A stretch of DNA of 64,000 bases from Amycolatopsis deserti (GCF_014653945.1 NZ_BNAU01000005.1:62001-126000); one strand, 5' to 3'; counted from the stretch's first letter, positions 41,108 through 50,166 are shown. A program made the numbers and translations. The notes: generated by a model from the sequence alone, not told the origin.

Positions 41108-43132
41108 ATGCGGGAGGTCCGCTCCCTGCCGTACGAGATCACCGAGGAAGAGCACGTCTGGATACCGGTGTCGGACGGCACCCGGCTGGCCGCGAAGATC
41201 TGGCGACCGGTGTCCGCCGACGACGAACCGGTGCCCGGGATCCTCGAGTACATCCCGTACCGCAAGCGGGACCTGACCGCGGTCCGGGACTCCGTCCACC
41301 ACCCCTACCTCGCCGGCCACGGGTACGCGTGCGTGCGCGTGGACCTGCGGGGCACGGGTGAGTCGGAGGGGGTCCTGACCGACGAGTACCTCGAGCAGGA
41401 GCAGCTGGACGCCGAGGACGTGCTGGCCTGGATCGCCGGGCAGCCGTGGTGCGACGGGCGCACCGGCATGATGGGCATCTCCTGGGGCGGGTTCGCCGCG
41501 CTGCAGGTGGCCGCGCGGAAACCGCCGAGCCTGCGCGCCATCGTGATCTCGTCGTTCACCGACGACCGCTACTCCGACGACTTCCACTACATGGGCGGCT
41601 GCATGCTGTCGGACAACCTCGGCGAGGCCGGGACGATGTTCGCCTACAGCACCCTGCCGCCGGACCCGGCGCTGGTCGGCGAACGCTGGCGCGACATGTG
41701 GCTGGAACGCGCCGAAGGCGTCGGCCCGTGGGTGGACACCTGGCTGGAGCACCAGCGCCGCGACGAGTACTGGTGCCACGCCTCGGTGTGCGAGAACTAC
41801 AGCGACGTGCAGGTGCCGGTGCTGGCCTCCAGCGGCTGGGCCGACGGCTACTCCAACGCCGTGACCCGCCTGCTGGCCAACCTGTCCGTGCCGCGCAAGG
41901 GCCTGATCGGCCCGTGGTCGCACAAGTACCCGCACCTGGGCGAGCCCGGCCCGGCGATCGGGTACCTGCAGGAGGTCGTGAAGTGGTGGGACCACTGGCT
42001 CAAGGACCGCGACAACGGCGTGATGGACGGGCCGATGCTGCTGACCTGGATGCAGGACAGCGTGCCGCCGTCGACGTCCTACGAGGAGCGTCCCGGTCGG
42101 TGGGTCGGTGAGCCGCAGTGGCCCTCGCCGCACATCGACTGGCGCACCTATCCCCTGGCGCAGCACCGGATCGCGCGGCCGGACGAGGAGCCGCCGGACA
42201 CCGCGCTGCACGTCGAATCGCCGCTGTCGGTGGGCCAGTTCGCCGGCAAGTGGGCCTCCTACAACGCCCCGCCGGACCTGCCCTACGACCAGCGCGAGGA
42301 GGACGGCGGGTCGCTGGTGTTCGACGGTGACGAGCTGACCGAGACGTGCGAGATCCTCGGCGCGCCGAAGGTGCGGCTCGAGCTGTCAGTGGACAAGCCG
42401 GTGGCGATGGTCGCGGCGCGGCTGTCCGATGTGCACCCCGACGGGCGCGCCACCCGCATCACCTACGGGCTGCTGAACCTGACCCACCGCGACAGCAACC
42501 ACGAACCGCGGCCGCTGGAGCCGGGCAAGCGCTACCAGGTGGAGCTGGAGCTCAACGGTGTGGCGCAGGCGTTCCCGCCCGGGCACCGGATCCGGCTGTC
42601 ACTGTCCACTTCGTACTGGCCGCTGGCCTGGCCGGCGCCCGAGCCGGCGCGGCTGACCGTGTACACGAAGGGCAGCTCGCTGGCCCTGCCGGTGCGGCCG
42701 ATCCGCGAGTCCGACGAGGTGAGCGGCCAGGTCTTCGGTGAGCCGGAGGGTTCGCCGCCGATGACCTCCACCGTGCTGCGGCCGGGCGAGCAGCGCTGGA
42801 CGGTGTCGCGAGACCTGGTGGAGTACCGGTCGGCGCTGGAGATCGTGAAGGATTCCGGCACGGTGCGGCTGGACGACCTCGACCTGGAGATCTCGCGGCG
42901 CGCCTACGAGCGCTACAGCTCGGTGGCCGACGACTTCGCTTCGGTGTGCGGCGAGACGAAGTGGAGCATGACGTTCGCGCGCGGCGACTGGCAAGCTCGC
43001 ACGGAAACGCGCACGGTGTTGTCCTGCACCGACAAGGAGTTCGTGCTGCACGCCACGCTGGACGGTTACGAGGGCGCGCACCGGGTGTTCTCCCGCAACT
43101 GGCACCGCCGGTTCCCCCGCGACCTGGTCTAG
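41108..43132 (+). CDS. CocE/NonD family hydrolase (peptidase S15-like)
   Basis: A 674-residue hydrolase. The alpha/beta-hydrolase core has DLRGTGESEGVL and the nucleophile Ser125 in GMMGISWGGFAAL; the acid comes from SSGWADGYSN and the His from IGPWSHKYPH. The C-terminal 270 residues form the jelly-roll domain of X-Pro dipeptidyl-peptidase/CocE enzymes (PPGHRIRLSLSTSYWPL). It cleaves acyl-ester, amide or dipeptide bonds. It follows the ATP-grasp gene by six bases. The pairing of a ligase and an S15 hydrolase suggests assembly and turnover of a peptide-like product. Confidence 0.87.
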   Translation: MREVRSLPYEITEEEHVWIPVSDGTRLAAKIWRPVSADDEPVPGILEYIPYRKRDLTAVRDSVHHPYLAGHGYACVRVDLRGTGESEGVLTDEYLEQEQLDAEDVLAWIAGQPWCDGRTGMMGISWGGFAALQVAARKPPSLRAIVISSFTDDRYSDDFHYMGGCMLSDNLGEAGTMFAYSTLPPDPALVGERWRDMWLERAEGVGPWVDTWLEHQRRDEYWCHASVCENYSDVQVPVLASSGWADGYSNAVTRLLANLSVPRKGLIGPWSHKYPHLGEPGPAIGYLQEVVKWWDHWLKDRDNGVMDGPMLLTWMQDSVPPSTSYEERPGRWVGEPQWPSPHIDWRTYPLAQHRIARPDEEPPDTALHVESPLSVGQFAGKWASYNAPPDLPYDQREEDGGSLVFDGDELTETCEILGAPKVRLELSVDKPVAMVAARLSDVHPDGRATRITYGLLNLTHRDSNHEPRPLEPGKRYQVELELNGVAQAFPPGHRIRLSLSTSYWPLAWPAPEPARLTVYTKGSSLALPVRPIRESDEVSGQVFGEPEGSPPMTSTVLRPGEQRWTVSRDLVEYRSALEIVKDSGTVRLDDLDLEISRRAYERYSSVADDFASVCGETKWSMTFARGDWQARTETRTVLSCTDKEFVLHATLDGYEGAHRVFSRNWHRRFPRDLV

Positions 43133-43166
43133 TTTCGCGGAGGAGGAGCAGGGGTAACCGCAACCG

Positions 43167-44069
43167 GTGATCGGAAAGACGAGCCTGCACGCCAAACTGC
43201 TGATCGCCGAGATGCTCCTGACCGGGCGCAAGCGCACGTTCTCCGACGTGGACGCGCTGCACAAGAGCATGGGGCCGCGGCAGCAGCGGGAGAACGCGGT
43301 GCCGCCGCCCGCGGTGCGCAAGCAGGTCGACGTCGACCGCGTCGAGGTGCACGGTCACCCCGTGTACACGTTGCGGCCGCGGGCGAACGCCACCTCGCGG
43401 CACGTCCTGTACTTCCACGGTGGCGCGTACGTGCACCAGATCCAGGGCGACCACTGGAAGTTCTTCGCCCGGCTGATCGCCCGCACCGGATGCGCGGTCA
43501 CGGCGCCGCTGTACCCGCTGGCGCCCGGCAGCCACTACGACGACACGCTGTCGATGATCCACGCCACCTACAAGGAGGTGCTGGGTGACGTCGACCCGGC
43601 CGACCAGGTCCTGATGGGCGACTCGGCCGGCGGCGGTCTGTCGCTGGTGCTGGCGCGGGCGCTGCGGGACGAGGGACGGCCGCAGCCGAAGGAGGTCGTG
43701 ATGCTCTCGCCGTGGCTGGACATCACGATGACCGATCCCGCGCTGCCCGAGTACGACCGACACGACCCGTACCTGGGGGTGACCGGCCTGCGGGAGGCCG
43801 GGCGGCTCTACGCGAGCGGCCTGGACCCGGCGAACGAGCTGGTCAGCCCCATCAACGGCGACCTGCGCGGGCTGGGCGCCCTGAGCTGCTTCATCGGCAC
43901 GCGGGACGTGCTGCTGGCCGACGCCCGCAACCTGTACCACAAGGCGGCCGAACAGGGCGTCCCGCTGGAGTACTGGGAGTACGGCGGGATGTTCCACGCG
44001 TGGATGATCGCGAACATCCCGGAGGCGAAGCACGCGCTGGACCGGATCGCGGAGCTGGTGACCCGATGA
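43167..44069 (+). CDS. Alpha/beta-hydrolase, hormone-sensitive-lipase family
   Basis: A 300-residue esterase. HGGAY (84-88) is the HSL-family oxyanion motif and Ser153 in MGDSAGGGLSL the nucleophile; Asp in IGTRDVLLADA and His in GMFHAWMIAN complete the triad. The N-terminal cap is short. GTG start at 43167; a GGAGGAG lies more than 20 bases upstream, so the exact start is uncertain. Its stop overlaps the P450 start (ATGA), so those two are coupled. Substrate unknown; together with the P450 it may tailor an ester. Confidence 0.87.
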   Translation: MIGKTSLHAKLLIAEMLLTGRKRTFSDVDALHKSMGPRQQRENAVPPPAVRKQVDVDRVEVHGHPVYTLRPRANATSRHVLYFHGGAYVHQIQGDHWKFFARLIARTGCAVTAPLYPLAPGSHYDDTLSMIHATYKEVLGDVDPADQVLMGDSAGGGLSLVLARALRDEGRPQPKEVVMLSPWLDITMTDPALPEYDRHDPYLGVTGLREAGRLYASGLDPANELVSPINGDLRGLGALSCFIGTRDVLLADARNLYHKAAEQGVPLEYWEYGGMFHAWMIANIPEAKHALDRIAELVTR

Positions 44070-45343
44070 GCGGCCTGCCCACGGCCTCGGTGGCGGAGAC
44101 GGTGCGGGTGCTCGCCGGGGTCGTCGGGCCGACGCTCGCCGGTGGCGTGATCAAGCGGCGGCCGCGGGTGATGACGCTGCTGGAGAAGACGCAGGCCGAC
44201 GCCTCCGCCGTGCGGACGCTGCAGCGGCTGCGTGCCCGTCGCGGTGACGGTCTGTTGCGGCTGGCGGTGCCCGGCCGGTCGTTCGCGCTGGTGCTCTCCC
44301 CCGACGACGTGGGGCGGGTCTTGGCGGAGTCGCCCGAGCCGTTCACGCCGGCGAACCTGGAGAAGAAGAAGGCGTTGTCGCAGTTCCAGCCGCACGGGGT
44401 GCTGATCTCCGAGGGCCCGGACCGCGACCGGCGCCGGGAGTGGACCGAGCGCGCGCTGGAGACGAGCCGTCCGACGCACCACCTGGCGCCGTCGGTGCGG
44501 GCGAAGGTGGCCGACGAGTTCGCCGCGCTGGGGCCGGGGCCGCTGGACTGGGACACGTTCGCGCCGGTGTGGTGGCGGATGGTGCGCCGGGTGGTGTTCG
44601 GCGACCACGCGCGCGACGACCAGGCGACGACGGACCTGCCGGAACGGCTGCGGCTGTCGGCGAACTGGTCGTACCTGCTGCCCCGGCGACGGCGGCTGCG
44701 GGCGGAGTTCCTCGGCCGGGTGCGGTCGCTGCTGGCCCGGGCGCCGGAGGACAGCCTCGCCGGCGGGCTCGCGGCCGACGACGAGGTGGCCAGCCAGATC
44801 GGGCACTGGCTGTTCGCGTTCGACGCCGCCGGGATGGTCACCTTCCGCACGCTGGCCCTGCTGGCGACGCACCCCGCGCAGCGGCAGCAGGCGCGGCAGG
44901 ACCTCGCGTCCGGCACGGAGCTGGGCTACCTGCGGGCGTGCGTGCTGGACACGGTGCGGCTGTGGCCGACGACGCCGGCGATCCTGCGGGACACGACCAA
45001 GGAGCTGGACTGGAACGGCCACCGGGTGCCGGCGGGGACGGGCCTGCTGGTGTTCGCGCCGCTGTTCCACCGCGACGATTCGCGGTTGCCCTACGCGCAC
45101 AGCTTCGCGCCGGAGATCTGGCTGGACGGGCGGGCGCGGGAGGAGCCGTCGCTGGTTCCGTTCAGCGCCGGGCCGGGTGAGTGCCCGGCGAAGAACCTGG
45201 TGCTGTTCAGCAGCTCGACCGTCCTGGCGACGCTGATCGGGGACCGGGACTACACAGTGGACTCCTCCCCCAAGCCCGCGCCGGGCCGCCCGCTGCCGGC
45301 GACGTTCGACAACTTCTCGTTGCGCCTGACCGGGCATCCGTGA
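44066..45343 (+). CDS. Cytochrome P450, atypical K-helix
   Basis: A 425-residue P450. The haem ligand is Cys373 in PFSAGPGECPAKN, and the I-helix FDAAGMVTF lacks the usual acidic residue before the Thr. The K-helix ExxR motif reads Asp295-T-V-Arg298 (VLDTVRLWP), a rare Glu-to-Asp change. Together these suggest an unusual P450 rather than a degenerate gene, since length and haem loop are normal. ATG 44066 overlaps the esterase stop. No ferredoxin or reductase gene is adjacent. Substrate unknown. Confidence 0.83.
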   Translation: MSGLPTASVAETVRVLAGVVGPTLAGGVIKRRPRVMTLLEKTQADASAVRTLQRLRARRGDGLLRLAVPGRSFALVLSPDDVGRVLAESPEPFTPANLEKKKALSQFQPHGVLISEGPDRDRRREWTERALETSRPTHHLAPSVRAKVADEFAALGPGPLDWDTFAPVWWRMVRRVVFGDHARDDQATTDLPERLRLSANWSYLLPRRRRLRAEFLGRVRSLLARAPEDSLAGGLAADDEVASQIGHWLFAFDAAGMVTFRTLALLATHPAQRQQARQDLASGTELGYLRACVLDTVRLWPTTPAILRDTTKELDWNGHRVPAGTGLLVFAPLFHRDDSRLPYAHSFAPEIWLDGRAREEPSLVPFSAGPGECPAKNLVLFSSSTVLATLIGDRDYTVDSSPKPAPGRPLPATFDNFSLRLTGHP

Positions 45344-45379
45344 GGTTAGCCGCCCGATGGGGTGGGTATCGACAAGCGC

Positions 45380-45943
45380 ATGACTGCCGCAGAGAAACCA
45401 GACCTGATCGCGGTGATCATCTCCGATCACCGCCACATCGAACGCGTCTTCACCGAGCTGGAGTCGGGCGCCGGCACTCCGGAGCACCGCCGTGACCTGG
45501 CCGACCACGTCATCGCCGAGCTGGTGCGCCACTCGGTCGCCGAGGAGCAGTTCATGTACCCGGCGGCGCGGAAGTACCTGGAGAACGGTGACGAGCTGGT
45601 CGACCACGAGCTGGAGGAACACGCCGAGGCCGAGGAGGTCATGAAGCAGCTGGAGGACGTGCCGGCGACGGAGCGCCGGTTCGACGAGCTGATGGGGCGC
45701 CTGATGGAGGACATCCGGCACCACATCGAGGACGAGGAGAAGGACCTGCTGCCGAAGCTGCAGTCCGCTTGCTCGCCCGACGAGCTGCGCGACCTGGGCG
45801 ACAAGGTGGAGAAGGCGAAGAAGATGGCGCCGACCCGCCCGCACCCGAGCGCGCCGGACCGCCCGCCGATGAACCTGATCCTCGACCCGGGCGCCGGATT
45901 GATCGACAAGATCCGCGACCGCCTGTCGAAGCGCAACACCTGA
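45380..45943 (+). CDS. Hemerythrin HHE cation-binding domain protein
   Basis: A 187-residue helical protein. VIISDHRHIERVF, ELVRHSVAEEQFMYPAAR, LVDHELEEHAEAEEVMKQLE and DIRHHIEDEEKDLLPKLQ provide the His/Glu ligands of a diiron hemerythrin four-helix bundle (about residues 10-135). The C-terminal 50 residues are Pro-rich and basic. Such proteins bind O2 or sense redox changes. ATG 45380 chosen; a GTG at 45362 is also in frame. A classical terminator follows. Confidence 0.87.
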   Translation: MTAAEKPDLIAVIISDHRHIERVFTELESGAGTPEHRRDLADHVIAELVRHSVAEEQFMYPAARKYLENGDELVDHELEEHAEAEEVMKQLEDVPATERRFDELMGRLMEDIRHHIEDEEKDLLPKLQSACSPDELRDLGDKVEKAKKMAPTRPHPSAPDRPPMNLILDPGAGLIDKIRDRLSKRNT

Positions 45944-45970
45944 GCCGGGCACACAAGGCCCCCGGCAAGC

Positions 45971-46007
45971 AAGGCCCCTCACCGCGGCGGTGAGGGGCCT
46001 TTCTTCT
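45971..46007 (+). terminator. Rho-independent terminator after the hemerythrin gene
   Basis: AAGGCCCCTCACC (45971-45983) pairs perfectly with GGTGAGGGGCCTT (45989-46001/2) across a five-base loop and is followed by TTCTTCTGT. It also separates the convergent UdgX gene. Confidence 0.85.
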
Positions 46008-46022
46008 GTCGGGACGCCCGAA

Positions 46023-46664
46023 TCACATCACCCCGGGCACCGCTCGCAGGTCGTTCACCAGCGCGGCGTACGCCTCATCCCGATCGGGAGCCCGCAGCAC
46101 CGACGACGGGTGCACCGTCGGCAGCACCCGCTCGAACCGGCCGGCGAACTCCTCCGGCGCCGGCAGCAACTCGCCCCGATGAGCGGTCACCCGGAACGAC
46201 GGCCCCATCAACGACGAAGCCGCGGTCGCCCCGAGCAACACCACCACCGAAGGCTGCACCGCCTCCAGCTCCGCCACCAACCACGGCCGGCACGCCACGA
46301 TCTCCCCGCGCGAGGGCTTCTTGTGGATCCGCTGCTTCCCCCGCTCGGCGCGCACGAACTTGAAGTGCTTCACCGCGTTCGTCACGTACACCTGCGTCCG
46401 GTCGACCCCGGCCTCCTCCAGCGCCCGGTCCAGCAGGCGCCCGGCGGGGCCGACGAACGGCTCCCCCGCCACGTCCTCGCGGTCGCCCGGCTGCTCGCCC
46501 AGCATCATGACCTTCGCCGGCGCCGGGCCGTCCCCGAACACCGTCTGCGTCGCGTCGCGGTAGAGATCGCATCCCTGGCAGCGCAGCGCCGCCGAGCGGA
46601 GCCGGTCCAGCGCGCGGCTGTCCGGCACGAACTCGGCGGCGGTCCGCTGTGTCTTGGTGGCCAT
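46023..46664 (-). CDS. udgX: UdgX-type uracil-DNA glycosylase
   Basis: A 213-residue family 4-like uracil-DNA glycosylase. MLGEQPGDREDVAGEPFVGPAGRLLD is the motif 1/active-site region and LPTVHPSSVLR motif 2; Cys29 and Cys32 with later Cys would hold the [4Fe-4S] cluster. The insert KQRIHKK (His114) matches the R-loop of UdgX, whose His becomes covalently bound to the abasic sugar after uracil release. It would detect and cap uracil in DNA. ATG overlaps the SRPBCC stop by one base. Confidence 0.85.
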   Translation of the reverse strand: MATKTQRTAAEFVPDSRALDRLRSAALRCQGCDLYRDATQTVFGDGPAPAKVMMLGEQPGDREDVAGEPFVGPAGRLLDRALEEAGVDRTQVYVTNAVKHFKFVRAERGKQRIHKKPSRGEIVACRPWLVAELEAVQPSVVVLLGATAASSLMGPSFRVTAHRGELLPAPEEFAGRFERVLPTVHPSSVLRAPDRDEAYAALVNDLRAVPGVM

Positions 46665-47128
46665 CAGCTGCCGGGACGGTCCACGTCGCCCCGCCAGGCG
46701 CCGGTCTCCTGACCGCCGCGCTTCTCGATGAACGCCTTGAAGCGCTCCATGTCGCCGTGCACGCGGCGGTCCAGGATGCCCAGCTTGTCGGCGGTCTGCT
46801 CGACGAAGCCCTCCGGGTCGATGTCCATCTGCGCGGTCACCCGGGTCTTGTGGTCGTCCAAGCGGTGGAACGTGATGACACCGGCGTGGCTCGGCCCGGA
46901 ATCGGACCGCCACGCGACCCGCTCGTCGGGGTGCTGCTCGGTGATCGTGGCGTCGAACTCGCGCTTCGCGCCCCCGATCTTGGTCACCCAGTGCGTGTGC
47001 GTGTCGTCGAGCTGGCGGATCTCTTCGACGCCCTCCATGAACTGCGGGAAGGACTCGAACTGGGTCCACTGGTTGTAGGCCGTGCGCACGTCGACGTTCA
47101 CGTCAACGGACTCGGTGATCGTGCTCAT
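46664..47128 (-). CDS. SRPBCC family cyclase/dehydrase-like protein
   Basis: A 154-residue START/SRPBCC-fold protein. VDVNVDVRTAYNQWTQFESF followed by PQFMEGVEEIRQLDD is the typical polyketide-cyclase-like start; the second half (DKTRVTAQMDIDPEGFVE) completes the helix-grip fold. It could bind a hydrophobic ligand; the enzyme activity is not known. ATG 47126-47128. Its stop overlaps the UdgX start (TGATG), a translational coupling that seems to be unrelated in function. Confidence 0.82.
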   Translation of the reverse strand: MSTITESVDVNVDVRTAYNQWTQFESFPQFMEGVEEIRQLDDTHTHWVTKIGGAKREFDATITEQHPDERVAWRSDSGPSHAGVITFHRLDDHKTRVTAQMDIDPEGFVEQTADKLGILDRRVHGDMERFKAFIEKRGGQETGAWRGDVDRPGS

Positions 47129-47182
47129 TTCGGCATGTCTCCTTTCACCCGGTCCCGCTCCGGGTACCTCGAGACGCGCCGG

Positions 47183-47860
47183 CTACACGTCCTCGGCCAC
47201 CGACAACCGTGCCAGAATCGATTCAAGGTGGGCCCGCGCCTGGGCAGGCGGCTCGCCGGCGGCCTGCACCGCGTCGACGAGCCGGTCGGCCAGGTCGCGC
47301 AGCTTGACGTTGCTCTGCTGGGACACCCGGATGAGCAGCTCGAACGCGGCCGCCGGGTCGTGCCCGTAGGCCAGCATGATCATGCCCTTGGCCTGCTCGA
47401 TCGTGGCGCGCGAGGCCATCGCGCGCTGCAGCCCGGCGGCCTCGCCGGCCAGCTCGGACAGCTGCTCGGCCTCACGCACGCGGGCCGTGGTCAGGTCGAC
47501 GTAGTACCCGTGCACGCCGACCACCTCGCCGTCCTCCCGCTCGACGTCGCCGACCACGACGACCGCGCGGGTGCTCTCGTCCGCGGCGAGGATGCGCTGC
47601 TGCGCGCTGAACGGCTGCCCGGTGCGCCGGGCCTCGTCGAACACCGCCGCCAGCTGGCGCCGGTCGGTGGGGTGTCCGTGCTTGGTGACCAGCTCCAGAC
47701 CGGGCAGCACCGAGCCCGGCTGGTAGCCGTACATCAGGTAGATCTCCGGCGACCACGTCCACGTCGCGGCACGGACGTCCCAGTGGTACATCCCGACCTG
47801 ATCGGCGCTCTGGCCTGCGGGCAGGTCGGACAGGGGGTCCGGCTTCCGGGGCGTGGACAT
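47183..47860 (-). CDS. PAS and ANTAR domain protein (predicted RNA-binding antiterminator)
   Basis: A 225-residue sensor. Residues about 20-125 form a PAS domain (MYHWDVRAATWTWSPEIYLM, and VVVVGDVEREDGEVVGVHGY); residues about 140-205 are ANTAR, with LQRAMASRATIEQAKGMIM and AYGHDPAAAFELLIRVSQQS. ANTAR domains bind tandem RNA hairpins and prevent transcription termination. It lies alone on the minus strand between the SRPBCC and alcohol dehydrogenase genes. Ligand and target unknown. Confidence 0.88.
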   Translation of the reverse strand: MSTPRKPDPLSDLPAGQSADQVGMYHWDVRAATWTWSPEIYLMYGYQPGSVLPGLELVTKHGHPTDRRQLAAVFDEARRTGQPFSAQQRILAADESTRAVVVVGDVEREDGEVVGVHGYYVDLTTARVREAEQLSELAGEAAGLQRAMASRATIEQAKGMIMLAYGHDPAAAFELLIRVSQQSNVKLRDLADRLVDAVQAAGEPPAQARAHLESILARLSVAEDV

Positions 47861-47997
47861 GCGTGTACGGCTCCTGCGGTGGAGTTGCTTCGAACACGGG
47901 TGCCACGCTGTTGGACAATCCCGGGGAGCCAGATCATAGCCGGGTGATCATCCGGGGCTACGCTCCGCTGTCCGGAAATCCGGGCGCGCGGCCCCCG

Positions 47998-49188
47998 TCA
48001 CGCCGAAGGCTGCAGCAGGATCTTGATCGCCCCGTCCTGCTTCTGCTGGAACATGCGGTAGGCGCGCGGCGCGTCCTCCAGCGGCAGCTTGTGGGTGGCG
48101 AGGTCCTCCACGCCCAGCGGGTCGGCGTCGTCGCTGACCAGCGGCAGCACGTCGTCGATCCACCGGCGCACGTTGGCCTGGCCCATCCGCAGCTGGATCT
48201 GCTTGTCGAACAGCTCCATCATCGGCAGCGGGTCGAGCATGCCGCCGTAGACGCCGGACAACGAGATCGTGCCGCCGCGGCGCACCGTCGCGATGGCCTG
48301 GTGCAGCACCGCGAGCCGGTCCACGCCGCCCTTCTCCATCAGCGGCGCGGCGATCGCGTCCGGCAGCAGGCCGACCATCTGGTGGGTGAGCTTGCCCAGC
48401 GGCGCGCCGTGCGCCTCCATGCCCACCGCGTCGATCACGGCGTCGGCGCCGCGGCCCGAGGTCATCTCCCGCACCGCACCGGGCACGTCCTTCTCCGCCC
48501 TGGCGTCGATGGTGGTGACGCCGTAACGTCCGGCCAGCGCCAGCCGCTCGGACACCAGGTCGACGCCGATCACCTGGCCGGCGCCCCGGTGCCGCGCGAT
48601 GCGGCAGCACATCTGCCCGATCGGGCCGAGCCCGAACACCACGACGCTGCCGCCGTCGGGGACCGCGGCGTACTCGACGGCCTGCCACGCAGTGGGCACC
48701 ACATCGGAGAGGTAGACGAACCGCTCGTCGGAGGGCCCCTCGGGCACCTTCACCGGCCCGTACTGGGCCTGCGGCACGCGCAGGTACTCGGCCTGCCCGC
48801 CGGGCACCTGGCCGTAGAGCTTGGTGTAGCCGAACAGCGCGGCACCCTTGCCCTTGTCGGTCACCTGGGTGGTCTCGCACTGCGACTGCAGGCCCTGGGC
48901 GCACATGAAGCAGTGGCCGCAGGAGATGTTGAACGGCACCACGACGCGGTCGCCGGGTTTGAGGTTCGCGACGCCGGAGCCGACCTCCTCGACGATGCCC
49001 ATCGGCTCGTGGCCGAGGATGTCGCCTTCCCCCATGAACGGCCCGAGCACCTCGTACAGGTGCAGGTCGGAGCCGCAGATGCCGGTCGAGGTGATGCGGA
49101 CGATCGCGTCCGTGGGCTCCTCGATCCGGGGGTCCGGGACCTCGTCGACTCGGACGTCCCGCTTGCCGTGCCAGGTAACAGCTTTCAT
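47998..49188 (-). CDS. Zinc-dependent alcohol dehydrogenase (FdhA-like)
   Basis: A 396-residue medium-chain dehydrogenase. GICGSDLHLYE supplies the catalytic Zn Cys, GHEPMGIVEEVG the next ligands, and CGHCFMCAQGLQSQC the structural Zn Cys cluster; VFGLGPIGQMCCRIARHRGA is the NAD-binding glycine loop. The length and LYGQVPGGQAEYLRVPQAQ place it with glutathione-independent formaldehyde dehydrogenase-like proteins. It would oxidise an alcohol or aldehyde with NAD. ATG 49186-49188. It is monocistronic; substrate open. Confidence 0.88.
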   Translation of the reverse strand: MKAVTWHGKRDVRVDEVPDPRIEEPTDAIVRITSTGICGSDLHLYEVLGPFMGEGDILGHEPMGIVEEVGSGVANLKPGDRVVVPFNISCGHCFMCAQGLQSQCETTQVTDKGKGAALFGYTKLYGQVPGGQAEYLRVPQAQYGPVKVPEGPSDERFVYLSDVVPTAWQAVEYAAVPDGGSVVVFGLGPIGQMCCRIARHRGAGQVIGVDLVSERLALAGRYGVTTIDARAEKDVPGAVREMTSGRGADAVIDAVGMEAHGAPLGKLTHQMVGLLPDAIAAPLMEKGGVDRLAVLHQAIATVRRGGTISLSGVYGGMLDPLPMMELFDKQIQLRMGQANVRRWIDDVLPLVSDDADPLGVEDLATHKLPLEDAPRAYRMFQQKQDGAIKILLQPSA

Positions 49189-49225
49189 GGGTGTTCGTGT
49201 GCCCGCACCCGGGTCACCGAAACAT

Positions 49226-49594
49226 TCAGCCGCCGAGCCACCCGTGGTCGCGGACCAGTTCGAGGACGACGCGGCGGACCCGGAGGACCTCCTCGGCGGT
49301 GAGCGTCGGAACGCCGGTGAGCAGCGATTCGGTCAGCTCCTCGCGGAAGTCGCGCGCCGAGTACCCGTCGTCGCTGTTCTCGTCGCCGGCCTGGCGCACC
49401 AGCCGCACGTCGGACGCCTTGAGCCCGCGCTCGCCGTCCTCGACCGTGAACTCCACGACCACCCCGGGCGTGATCAGGTGTTTGTCCACGTCGAGGTCGT
49501 TGACGTGCATGAAGACGTCCTCGCCACCCCCCTCCGGCGCCACGAACCCGTACCCGCGCATCTCGTCGAACCGGACGACCTTGCCCCTGACCAC
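49226..49594 (-). CDS. Cold-shock domain protein with C-terminal extension
   Basis: A 122-residue protein. Residues about 1-65 form a cold-shock domain with the RNP1-like motif EMRGYGFVAPEGGGEDVFMH; the remaining 55 residues are acidic and helical (YSARDFREELTESLLTGVPT), as in the longer mycobacterial CspB. It would bind single-stranded RNA or DNA. GTG start at 49594 follows GGAGGG. Divergent from the DUF4235 gene across 146 bases. Confidence 0.83.
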   Translation of the reverse strand: MVRGKVVRFDEMRGYGFVAPEGGGEDVFMHVNDLDVDKHLITPGVVVEFTVEDGERGLKASDVRLVRQAGDENSDDGYSARDFREELTESLLTGVPTLTAEEVLRVRRVVLELVRDHGWLGG

Positions 49595-49740
49595 CAGCGA
49601 CCCTCCAGGCGAACTATCGCGCCAAGGTACGCCCCTCGCCGCCGCCGCACAACGTGCGAGCGGGAGGGTCCGGGTGTCAGCCACCGGACCGCGGGGTACC
49701 CGGATGGGTGGAGCCGGGTCCACTGTGGAGAGGTGACGGG

Positions 49741-50001
49741 ATGAAACTGCTGTACAAGCCGCTGAACCTGGCCGTGAGCGCGCTGGGCGGGATCCTCGCC
49801 GGGATGCTGTTCAAGCAGGCCTGGAAGGCGGTCACCGGCGAGGACAACGCGCCGGAGGCCACTTCGGGCGACTACTCCACCAAGGAGGTGCTCACCGCGG
49901 CGGTGCTGCAGGGAGCGATCTTCGGCGGGGTGAAGGCGGCGGTGGACCGCGCCGGCGCGAAGGCGTTCACCAAGGCGACCGGGAAGAAGCTGGGCGATTG
50001 A
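49741..50001 (+). CDS. DUF4235 membrane protein
   Basis: An 86-residue protein, with MKLLYKPLNLAVSALGGILA then GMLFKQAWKAVTGEDNAPEA at the start and a second hydrophobic stretch VLTAAVLQGAIFGGVKAAV. This is the DUF4235 layout of two short membrane helices. ATG 49741 after GGAGAGG. Function unknown. It is divergent from the cold-shock gene and convergent with the PucR regulator. Confidence 0.82.
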   Translation: MKLLYKPLNLAVSALGGILAGMLFKQAWKAVTGEDNAPEATSGDYSTKEVLTAAVLQGAIFGGVKAAVDRAGAKAFTKATGKKLGD

Positions 50002-50166
50002 GCTTTCCCGGCGGCGGCCGCCACCTTGCACCGCCGCGGGTTCTCAGGCGGCCCCTCGCGAGGACAGCGCCGACGTGGTGAATCGGCATTCATGAGGAGG
50101 CGATCCCACAGCGAGGGGGCGTCTGAGGTTCCGCTACCCGCACCGCCAAGCAAGGCGATGTCCGTG

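Noticed and set aside
39785..42211. Long open frame on the minus strand opposite the ATP-grasp and CocE genes
   Set aside because: Composition is His/Arg/Val/Leu-rich without domains; the plus strand has complete ATP-grasp and S15 motifs.
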